Shown: positions 57,956 through 64,000 of the stretch, piece by piece
Layout: each line of letters begins with the position of its first letter
Position numbering within the stretch: position 1 is the stretch's first letter
Origin: Halobaculum sp. XH14
GTDB taxonomy: Archaea; Halobacteriota; Halobacteria; Halobacteriales; Haloferacaceae
DNA length: 64,000 nt
Direction of reading: 5' to 3'
Assembly: GCF_032116555.1 (NCBI RefSeq)
Contig: NZ_CP134951.1
Location: forward strand, 62,001-126,000
Notes under the pieces: model-generated
What the model saw: the letters and a program-made list of their open reading frames with translations, nothing else
The model's database searches: none
What the model was told of the DNA's origin: nothing
Translations under genes and position numbers: made by a program

Positions 57956-59276
57956 CAAGGTCGAACAGCTCTGTCTCGCCACGCTCGGGTTCTTCTGGGC
58001 GTTCCTCATGTGGTTCTCGACGGCGGCGTTCAGCCCGAGCATCGGCGTCGCGTTCGGGCTCACGACCGGCGAACTCGCGCTGCTGGCGAGCTCGGCGCTC
58101 TGGCTCGCCCCGCCGGGTCGCGTGCTGGCGGGCTGGGCCGCCGACCGCGTCGGCGCCCACACCACGTTCACCGTCATCCTCGCGGTCACCGGACTGGTGA
58201 GCATCGTCTCCTCGTTCGTCACGAGCTACGAGGTGCTGTTCGTGGCCCGACTCGTCGTCGCCTCGGCGGGCATCAGCTTCGTCGTCGGCATCCAGCACGT
58301 CGCCCAGTGGTTCGACGAGCACGAGATGGGCACCGCGGAGGGGCTGTACGCCGGCACCGGCAACGTCGGCGCGGGCGTCGGCGCGCTGGTGCTCCCGCGG
58401 CTCTACGGCGTGAACTTCGGCGACGCGTTCCTTCACCTCGGCGTGGGCGCGCTGCTCATCGCGGGGCTCTACTGGTGGCGGGGCGTGCCCGCGAAGGACG
58501 CCGCGTCGGCCGAGGTCGCCCGGTCGAACGCGTCGCTGAAGGACACGCTGTTCGTCTGGACGCGCTACTCGGCCATCGCGCTCATGCTGGCGTACGCGAT
58601 GTCGTTCGGCCTCGAGACGGCGATGAACTCGTGGCTGCCGAGCTACTACGCCACGGGCTTTGCGAACGAGATCGGCGATCTGGGTTTCGAGGGCGTCGCC
58701 GCCGTCCAGACGGCCGCCGGGACGTTCGCGGCCGTCCAGTCGTTCAACGCCTCGCTCTGGCGGCCGTTCTCGGGGTACATGTCCGACCTCTGGCAGCGCA
58801 AGGGGTGGACGCCGTACCCGGTGCTCGCGGACGACCGACCGTACTCCCCGCGGGTCCACTGGCTGCTGACCGCGCTCGTCTGCATCACGGTCCTGATGGT
58901 CGCGCTCACCGTCGTCGGGATGCTCGGGCTGCTCCCCGCCTCGGTCGTCGTCTTGGCGGCGTTCGGCGTCGCGGTCAGCTTCGGCACGGGCGGCGTGTTC
59001 GCCATCGTGCCGGTCCTGTTCCCGGATCGACCGGGGACAGCCTCGGGGTTCATCGGGGGGATCTCCACGACCGGCGGCATCGTCTACCCGGTCGTGTTCG
59101 GCGGCGTCGGGAGCATCCACGCGGGCTACGCGGTCGTCGCGATCGCGTTCTTCCTCCCGATCATCGCCTTCTACGTCCGGGTGATGGGTCGCGGCGGCGG
59201 GGTCGCGGAGGGTGGAATCGGCAGCCGGGAGCGCTGGCTCGGCGAGGAACCGGCCGTCGCCGGGGGCGACGACTGA
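57948..59276 (+). CDS. MFS nitrate/nitrite transporter (NarK family)
   Basis: The 442-residue membrane protein has 12 helices. The N-terminal block GFFWAFLMWFSTAAFSPSIG and WLAPPGRVLAGWAADRVGAHTT, including an Arg in the second helix region, are typical of NarK. GTGNVGAGVGALVLPRLYG is the nitrate-signature-type glycine-rich segment, and its counterpart GGISTTGGIVYPVVFGGVGS is in the second half. GTG start overlapping nasA by eight bases. It brings nitrate to the reductase. Confidence 0.92.
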   Translation: MTSKVEQLCLATLGFFWAFLMWFSTAAFSPSIGVAFGLTTGELALLASSALWLAPPGRVLAGWAADRVGAHTTFTVILAVTGLVSIVSSFVTSYEVLFVARLVVASAGISFVVGIQHVAQWFDEHEMGTAEGLYAGTGNVGAGVGALVLPRLYGVNFGDAFLHLGVGALLIAGLYWWRGVPAKDAASAEVARSNASLKDTLFVWTRYSAIALMLAYAMSFGLETAMNSWLPSYYATGFANEIGDLGFEGVAAVQTAAGTFAAVQSFNASLWRPFSGYMSDLWQRKGWTPYPVLADDRPYSPRVHWLLTALVCITVLMVALTVVGMLGLLPASVVVLAAFGVAVSFGTGGVFAIVPVLFPDRPGTASGFIGGISTTGGIVYPVVFGGVGSIHAGYAVVAIAFFLPIIAFYVRVMGRGGGVAEGGIGSRERWLGEEPAVAGGDD

Positions 59277-59440
59277 TGTCCGGCGGCGAGCCGACGCCAG
59301 ACGAGGACGACGGTCGCGGACACGACGACTGGTACCGCTGGGGGCGCGCGGTGCTGTACGCCGAGATGGCGCTCGCGGTGCTGGTCACCGTGTTCTCGCT
59401 GTATCTCGCGTTCACCGGGCGGGCCGGGCTCCTGACCTGA
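59276..59440 (+). CDS. Small membrane protein of 54 residues, end of nitrate operon
   Basis: An ATG sharing one base with the transporter stop (TGATG) opens a 54-residue frame: an acidic N-terminal part (MSGGEPTPDEDDGRGHDDWY), then one membrane helix (LYAEMALAVLVTVFSLYLAF) and a short tail. It could be an accessory subunit of the transporter or an anchor for the reductase complex. No family was recognised. The stop lies 18 bases from that of the convergent Rieske gene. Confidence 0.7.
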   Translation: MSGGEPTPDEDDGRGHDDWYRWGRAVLYAEMALAVLVTVFSLYLAFTGRAGLLT

Positions 59441-59458
59441 CGCGCCCGCCGCCCGCCC

Positions 59459-59887
59459 TCAAAACGAGAGGTGGGAGGTCGAACTCGGGCCGTCGTCGTC
59501 GCCCCAGCCGTCGTCGTCCTCGATGCCGCCCTCGTGGACGAACGCGTAGCCGTCGTCGGTGAGATACACCGTCCCGTCCTCGACGCTCACGTCGACGCCG
59601 ACGAGCGTCGTGTGGGCGGCGTCGCCGTTGTCACAGTGGCCCGAACAGGAGTCGAACGTCGACCCGTGTTTCGGACAGATCAGCTCCCCGTCGCGCATCG
59701 CGACGCCCATCCCGCGGTCGAGCCGCTGGGCCTCGTGCGTACAGCGGTTCACCCACGCCTCCACGCCGTCCTCACAGGGGACCAGGATCACCTCGTCGTC
59801 GGTGCCGTGGGCGTCGGTGGCCGTGAACAGCCACGAGCGCCCCTCGCGGACCGCCTCGACCGTCGTGAGTTCGGTGCGTGTGCTCAC
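59459..59887 (-). CDS. Rieske 2Fe-2S ferredoxin-like protein
   Basis: The 142-residue soluble protein has a Rieske domain: Cys-x-His in RCTHEAQRLD and Cys-x2-His in LICPKHGSTFDSCSGHC. The insert between the ligands (DRGMGVAMRDGE) and the additional cysteines in DSCSGHC are typical of stand-alone Rieske proteins. The C-terminal tail is acidic and flexible. Start is GTG (VSTRTELT); no ATG lies close. Position next to the nitrate operon suggests electron transfer to an oxygenase or reductase, but the gene is on the opposite strand and the partner is unknown. Unlike NirD it keeps the full cluster ligands. Confidence 0.88.
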   Translation of the reverse strand: MSTRTELTTVEAVREGRSWLFTATDAHGTDDEVILVPCEDGVEAWVNRCTHEAQRLDRGMGVAMRDGELICPKHGSTFDSCSGHCDNGDAAHTTLVGVDVSVEDGTVYLTDDGYAFVHEGGIEDDDGWGDDDGPSSTSHLSF

Positions 59888-59973
59888 ATCCGCGAGACCC
59901 GCCCGTCGGCGAAATTTCTTTCCCTCGGCGCGTCCCCGCGACCGACGTCCCTCCGAACCCCGTGCAGGGACCG

Positions 59974-60954
59974 CTACTGCTCGGCCGGAGGGGCCTCGTC
60001 CTCGGGGCGCGGCAGCGGGAACGAGACGCCGGTCTGCTCGCGCGAGACGGCCCAGAGCCGTCGCGCGGCGGCCCGGTCGTGCGAGCGGTCGGACGACTCC
60101 TGCCGCTCGGGCGCGCCGCGCATGTTCATGAGCCCGCCGGGACCGTAGTACGCGCCGCCCTCGACGTCCGGCGCGGTGGCGGCGTACAGCGACGGGAGCG
60201 CGCCGGCGGCCGCCGACTGGCCGAGCACCGCGTTCGCCGCGCGCATCACGAGTGCCTTGAGGCGCGAGCCGTCCATCTCCGCGCCGCGGGACTGGAGGTT
60301 CGTGGCGGCGTAGCCGGGGTGGACCCCCACGCTCGTCACGTCGGCCGGAACCGAATCTGCCGCTGTTTCCGCCGATTCTGCGTCGTCCGCGCGCCGATCC
60401 AGTTCGTACGCGAACAGCAGGTTCGCCAGTTTCGACTGGCCGTAGGCGTCCCACCGGTCGTACTCCCGCTCGCCGTGCAGGTCCTCGAAGTCGATGCGGC
60501 CGTTCTCGTGGAGGCCGCTGGAGACGGTGACGACCCGCGCGTCGTCCGCGAGGTCCTCGAACAGCAGGCCCGTGAGCGCGAAGTGGCCGAGGTGGTTCAC
60601 CCCGAACTGCGTCTCGAACCCGTCGGCCGTCTCGCGCCGGGGGATCGCCATCACGCCGGCGTTGTTGAGCAGCACGTCGATATCGGGCTTCTCGCGCTCG
60701 TCGGCCGCGAACGACCGGACCGAATCGAGGTCCGCGAGGTCGAGTTCCGCGACCGTCAGGTCCGCGTCGGGGACGTCCCCGCGGACGTCCCTCGCGGCCG
60801 ACTCGCCGCGTTCGACGCCCCGGCACGCCATCACGACCGTCGCGCCGGCGCGGGCCAGTTCTCGGGTCGCCTCCAGTCCGATGCCGCTGTTCGCCCCGGT
60901 CACGACCGCGCGTCGGTCGGACTGGTCCGGAACGTCCGCCGCCGTCCAGGTCAT
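59974..60954 (-). CDS. Short-chain dehydrogenase/reductase (retinol-dehydrogenase-like)
   Basis: The 326-residue SDR is a canonical member: cofactor motif [18 protein letters not shown], the NNAG motif, VSSGLHE (catalytic Ser), and [11 protein letters not shown] (Tyr-x3-Lys). The length and C-terminal [12 protein letters not shown] are like the long-chain-alcohol/retinol dehydrogenase-like group. A TATA-like GGTTTAGGTCG lies about 27 bases before the ATG. Substrate unknown. Confidence 0.9.
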   Translation of the reverse strand: MTWTAADVPDQSDRRAVVTGANSGIGLEATRELARAGATVVMACRGVERGESAARDVRGDVPDADLTVAELDLADLDSVRSFAADEREKPDIDVLLNNAGVMAIPRRETADGFETQFGVNHLGHFALTGLLFEDLADDARVVTVSSGLHENGRIDFEDLHGEREYDRWDAYGQSKLANLLFAYELDRRADDAESAETAADSVPADVTSVGVHPGYAATNLQSRGAEMDGSRLKALVMRAANAVLGQSAAAGALPSLYAATAPDVEGGAYYGPGGLMNMRGAPERQESSDRSHDRAAARRLWAVSREQTGVSFPLPRPEDEAPPAEQ

Positions 60955-61152
60955 ACCGGTCCGTGGGGTGCTACGACCTAAACCTGTGGCCCCGACCGGC
61001 GCGCCGCCCGAACCCGCGTTCCGATACACCTAAGAAATAAATGTAGTATTGAAATCTGTTACGTTCGAAGATCGATCCGGCTCCTCCGGGGAGAGGCCCT
61101 CGCCGGCGGGAACCGCGGGGACCTTTGCGGTCCGTCCACGTAGCCGGAATGA

Positions 61153-61713
61153 ATGGCCTCCGAACGCGAGAGGATGCTGAACGGCGATCGCTACGACCCG
61201 ACCGACCCGGAACTCGTGGCCGAGCGCGAGCGGGCGAGGCGACTCGTCCGACGGTACAACCGGACGACTGCGGACGAGTCGGACCGACGGGACCGGTTGC
61301 TCGCGGAGCTGTTCGGCACGGTCGGTGACGACCCGTACGTCGAACCGCCGTTCCGCTGTGACTACGGCGACAACGTTCACGTCGGCGAGAACTTCTACGC
61401 GAACTTCGACTGCGTCGTGCTCGACTGCTGTCGCGTGGAGTTCGGACGGGACTGCAAGCTCGGCCCCGGCGTCCACGTCTACACCGCGACGCACCCGCTC
61501 GACCCGGCAGAGCGGGCCACCGGCACGGAGTGGGGCGAGCCCGTCACGGTCGGCGACAACGTCTGGATCGGCGGGCGGGCGGTGCTCAACCCGGGAGTCA
61601 CCGTCGGCGACGACGCCGTCGTCGCCTCCGGCGCGGTCGTGACCGAGGACGTCCCCGACGGCGTCGTCGGGGGCAACCCTGCGACGGTGATCAGGGGGAG
61701 CACGCGGGACTGA
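61153..61713 (+). CDS. Maltose/galactoside-type O-acetyltransferase
   Basis: The 186-residue left-handed beta-helix acetyltransferase has the Maa/LacA plan: an N-terminal helical lead (SERERMLNGDRYDPTDPEL), then hexapeptide repeats (DYGDNVHVGENFYANFDC, IGGRAVLNPGVTVGDDAVVAS) and the active His in YTATHPLDP. It transfers acetyl from acetyl-CoA to a sugar hydroxyl. It stands alone. Confidence 0.92.
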   Translation: MASERERMLNGDRYDPTDPELVAERERARRLVRRYNRTTADESDRRDRLLAELFGTVGDDPYVEPPFRCDYGDNVHVGENFYANFDCVVLDCCRVEFGRDCKLGPGVHVYTATHPLDPAERATGTEWGEPVTVGDNVWIGGRAVLNPGVTVGDDAVVASGAVVTEDVPDGVVGGNPATVIRGSTRD

Positions 61714-61766
61714 CTCGGCCCCGATCCGCGGGCCGAACTCGTCCAATCATTTCGAACTGTCTCATG

Positions 61767-61777
61767 TACTGTCAGTA
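61767..61777 (+). promoter_or_regulatory. Palindrome TACTG-T-CAGTA upstream of the AI-2E family gene
   Basis: A perfect 11-base palindrome in an AT-richer stretch (61740-61795), about 75-85 bases before the next gene. A weak TATA-like GCTTTTCG lies nearer (61822-61829). Possible operator. Confidence 0.3.
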
Positions 61778-61851
61778 TACATATCTTTTCTCGTCTTCCC
61801 GGATTCGACCGTCGGGAGAGCGCTTTTCGCGTCTCCCGCCGAGATGAGGGT

Positions 61852-62907
61852 ATGGACGGCGCCTGGGAGCAGAACCGCGAGCGGCTCGCGTGGGCCGCCG
61901 TCGGCCTCCTCATCACGGGACTCGCGGCCTACCTCGCCCGCTCGTTCGTCGGCTCGATCGTCGTGGGCGTGTTCCTCTACTACGCGACACGGCCCGTGTT
62001 TCGACGGCTCGCGGCCCGGACCCGCCGCCGTGACGTGTCCGCGCTGGTGACGCTGCTGGTCGTCGGGCTCCCGCTGCTGCTCGTCATCGCCTACACCGGG
62101 CTCGTCGCGCTCCGCGAGGTCGGACAGCTGTTCCAGGGCGATCAGCTCGAAGCCTACCGGGAGATGCTGGCCCCGTACGTGAACATCGCGTCGCTGGCGC
62201 GGCCGGACGAACTGGTCGGGCTCCTGGGTGAGAACGCCGACCTGCTCGCGGACTCGGCGGGGGCCATCTTCATCTGGTTCGTCCGCCTGTTCGTCATCCT
62301 CACGGTCGCGTTCTACCTGCTCCGGGACGGCCACGCTGCCGCCGCGTGGTACCGCCGGACGTTCGGCGGCGTCGACGGCGCGGTGGCGTTCGCGGAGGCC
62401 GTCGACGCCGACCTCTCGACGGTGTACGTGGGCAACGTCCTCACCGTCGCCATCACGGCGGTCATCGCCGCCGTCGTGTTCCTGGCGTTCAACCTCGTCG
62501 CCCCGCCCGACGCCGGCGTCACCCCGCCACTCCTGCTCGCGCTGCTCGTCGGCGTCTTCACCCTCTTGCCGGTGCTTGGCATCAAGATCGTCTACGTCCC
62601 GTACGCCGGCTACCTGCTCGTCCGGAGTCTCACCGGCGACGTGGTGCCGCTGTGGGTTCCGGTCGCGTTCTTCGTCGTCACCGTCGTCGTCGTGGACACG
62701 GTTCCGGACGTGTTCATCCGCTCGTACGTGTCGAAGGGGAACGTCAACATGGGGCTGATGCTGCTCTCGTACGTGTTCGGCACGTTCGCGTTCGGCTGGT
62801 ACGGGCTGTTTCTGGGTCCCGTCGTGCTGGTGCTGTTCGTCCACTTCGCCACGCGGATCCTCCCGAACCTGGTCGAGACGGGTCGGAAACGGGTGTTCAC
62901 CGAGTGA
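61852..62907 (+). CDS. AI-2E family membrane protein
   Basis: This 351-residue membrane protein has about 7-8 helices in the AI-2E (PerM/TqsA) layout. Two early helices include YLARSFVGSIVVGVFLYYATRPVFRRL, a long central soluble stretch follows, and then VYVGNVLTVAITAVIAAVVFLAF, GVFTLLPVLGIKIVYVPY and DTVPDVFIRSYVSKGNVN with the C-terminal helices. Family members export small molecules or sodium. Substrate unknown. Confidence 0.9.
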   Translation: MDGAWEQNRERLAWAAVGLLITGLAAYLARSFVGSIVVGVFLYYATRPVFRRLAARTRRRDVSALVTLLVVGLPLLLVIAYTGLVALREVGQLFQGDQLEAYREMLAPYVNIASLARPDELVGLLGENADLLADSAGAIFIWFVRLFVILTVAFYLLRDGHAAAAWYRRTFGGVDGAVAFAEAVDADLSTVYVGNVLTVAITAVIAAVVFLAFNLVAPPDAGVTPPLLLALLVGVFTLLPVLGIKIVYVPYAGYLLVRSLTGDVVPLWVPVAFFVVTVVVVDTVPDVFIRSYVSKGNVNMGLMLLSYVFGTFAFGWYGLFLGPVVLVLFVHFATRILPNLVETGRKRVFTE

Positions 62908-62969
62908 CCGGTCACCCTCGTAGCGGTCGCGGGGCGGGGGAAACGGCGGCCGGCGAACCCCGGCCCGTC

Positions 62970-64000
62970 CTACTCGGTAGTGTTGGTGGTATCAATGGCG
63001 TCGGTGGCGGTGGTACCGTCGGTCGTCTCGGTCGTCTCGTTGCCCATCGCGGTTCCGGTCGCCGTCCCCGTCGCGTCGGTTTCGTTTCCGACGGCGTCGG
63101 TCCCGGTCGGCGTCCCCGTCTCCTCGGGCGTCTCGCCCTCCTCCGGCGGGACGATCCTGACGACGCGGCCGGTGTCGCCCTCGGGGACGCCCTCCTCGTT
63201 GACGAGGACGTACAGCTCCCCGTCGTTGTCCCGCCCGAACATCCGGACGAAGAAGCTGAACCCCTCGGTGAAGACGAGTTCCTCCATCTCCCAGAGCTCG
63301 TCGCGCGGCACGTCGCCCTCGGAGGGCCCCCCGGGGGTCCCCGTTCCAGTTCCGGTCCCGGTTCCGGTCTCCGTGCCGCCCCCGGTCTCGTTGCCGACGG
63401 CCGTGCCGGCGTCCGACTCGTTCCCGCCGGCGGTCCCGGTACCGTCGGGCGTCGTGGTCGCCCCGTCGCTGTCGAACCCCGCGGGCGGCGTCGCCGTGAG
63501 CACCCGACCGTCGGGTTCGGCACGGGCCGGGTCCGAGGTCCACACGCCGTAGACGTACTTGCCCGTCAGGCCGGGGATGGTGCTCGCCTCGTAGCGGTGG
63601 CCGCCGACGATGGTGATGCCGACGCTCTCGCCCTCGTACTGGTGGGGGAACTCCACGATGGGGTCCTGCAGTTCCGACCCGTCGTAGGGAGCCTCGTTCG
63701 GCTCCGTGTCGGGACAGTCGGTTACGGCGTCGACCTGGCTCGGGTCCTCCGTGCTGAAACAGTGGGTACCCTCCTTCACGTTCCAGCCGTAGTTGCCGCC
63801 GTTCTCGACGAGGTCGGCCTCCTCCCAGAGGTTCTGGCCCGCGTCGGCGACGAACAGGTTCCCCTCGCCGTCGAACGAGATGCCGAACGGGTTGCGGAAG
63901 CCGTAGGCGTAGATCTCGTCGAGGCCGGGGGTATCCTCGCCCGCGAACGGGTTGTCCTCGGGGATGCCGTAGTTCCGGGCTCCGGCGTCGCCGTCGCCCG
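62970..64000 (-). CDS. PQQ-type soluble sugar dehydrogenase family protein (5' end outside window)
   Basis: The visible about 343 codons hold the C-terminal half of a PQQ-dependent sugar dehydrogenase (GSDH/YliI) beta-propeller. Landmarks are YAYGFRNPFGISFD, LFVADAGQNLWEEADLV, NYGWNVKEG and TIVGGHRYEAS, with LYVLVNEEGVPEGDTGRVVRI near the end. Two low-complexity inserts rich in Gly, Thr, Asn and Glu, with NET/NES sequons, occur in the visible part, one in a propeller loop and one at the very C-terminus. They resemble the tail of the repeat lipoprotein near 5236-5442. It is probably secreted and oxidises sugars. Confidence 0.85.
   Translation of the reverse strand, partial: GDGDAGARNYGIPEDNPFAGEDTPGLDEIYAYGFRNPFGISFDGEGNLFVADAGQNLWEEADLVENGGNYGWNVKEGTHCFSTEDPSQVDAVTDCPDTEPNEAPYDGSELQDPIVEFPHQYEGESVGITIVGGHRYEASTIPGLTGKYVYGVWTSDPARAEPDGRVLTATPPAGFDSDGATTTPDGTGTAGGNESDAGTAVGNETGGGTETGTGTGTGTGTPGGPSEGDVPRDELWEMEELVFTEGFSFFVRMFGRDNDGELYVLVNEEGVPEGDTGRVVRIVPPEEGETPEETGTPTGTDAVGNETDATGTATGTAMGNETTETTDGTTATDAIDTTNTTE

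Overview
The window is very GC-rich DNA from a halophilic archaeon (class Halobacteria). The proteins are strongly acidic. Secreted proteins carry twin-arginine signals with a lipobox. Many start codons lie 25-35 bases after a TATA-like element with little or no leader. Family content is also haloarchaeal: RdfA with an archaeal SMC-related protein, ferredoxin-type nitrite reductase with an archaeal NasA, and DUF35 proteins paired with thiolases. The genus cannot be fixed from the sequence alone. No rRNA, tRNA, CRISPR array or insertion sequence was recognised.

Layout. 1-5444: a secreted parallel-beta-helix-like protein (cut by the window edge), an alkaline-phosphatase-superfamily enzyme coupled to a FemAB/GNAT-type transferase, and a repeat-rich lipoprotein. 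5662-8656: a MacB/FtsX-type ABC exporter with a secreted CARDB-like partner. 9114-10304: a lone tyrosine recombinase. 10795-36135: a large aromatic catabolism island. It holds a branched-chain-type (Liv) ABC uptake system with two binding proteins, a hydroxyacyl-CoA dehydrogenase/enoyl-CoA hydratase fusion, a thiolase with its DUF35 partner, two AMP-forming acyl-CoA ligases, an aldehyde dehydrogenase, an FAD hydroxylase, a fumarylacetoacetate-type hydrolase, a gentisate dioxygenase, a hot-dog thioesterase and a two-subunit ADP-forming acyl-CoA synthetase. 36286-41204: two IclR regulators on either side of an SMC-related/RdfA pair. 41586-48742: an M20 amidohydrolase divergent from a dpp-type transporter operon. 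49157-53574: two membrane proteins, an extradiol-type dioxygenase, an ACMSD-like amidohydrolase, an atypical SDR and a CBS protein. 53882-59440: a nitrate assimilation operon with two very small coupled genes. 59459-64000: a Rieske protein, an SDR, a sugar O-acetyltransferase, an AI-2E family protein and a PQQ-type sugar dehydrogenase cut by the window end.

How they fit together. The central island reads as one route: uptake of an aromatic acid; CoA activation; side-chain shortening (hydratase/dehydrogenase, thiolase plus DUF35, aldehyde dehydrogenase); a second CoA activation; ring hydroxylation by the FAD enzyme; thioester cleavage; gentisate ring opening; and hydrolysis to central metabolites. 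The set ligase + flavin hydroxylase + thioesterase + gentisate dioxygenase matches the CoA-dependent NIH-shift route for 4-hydroxybenzoate. Gentisate formation from 4-hydroxybenzoate is known biochemically in haloarchaea. Three matching palindromes around the first IclR gene and the second ligase promoter suggest how part of the island is controlled. Five very short reading frames (58, 53, 45, 54 and 18 codons) are described because their position or motif content argues that most of them are real.
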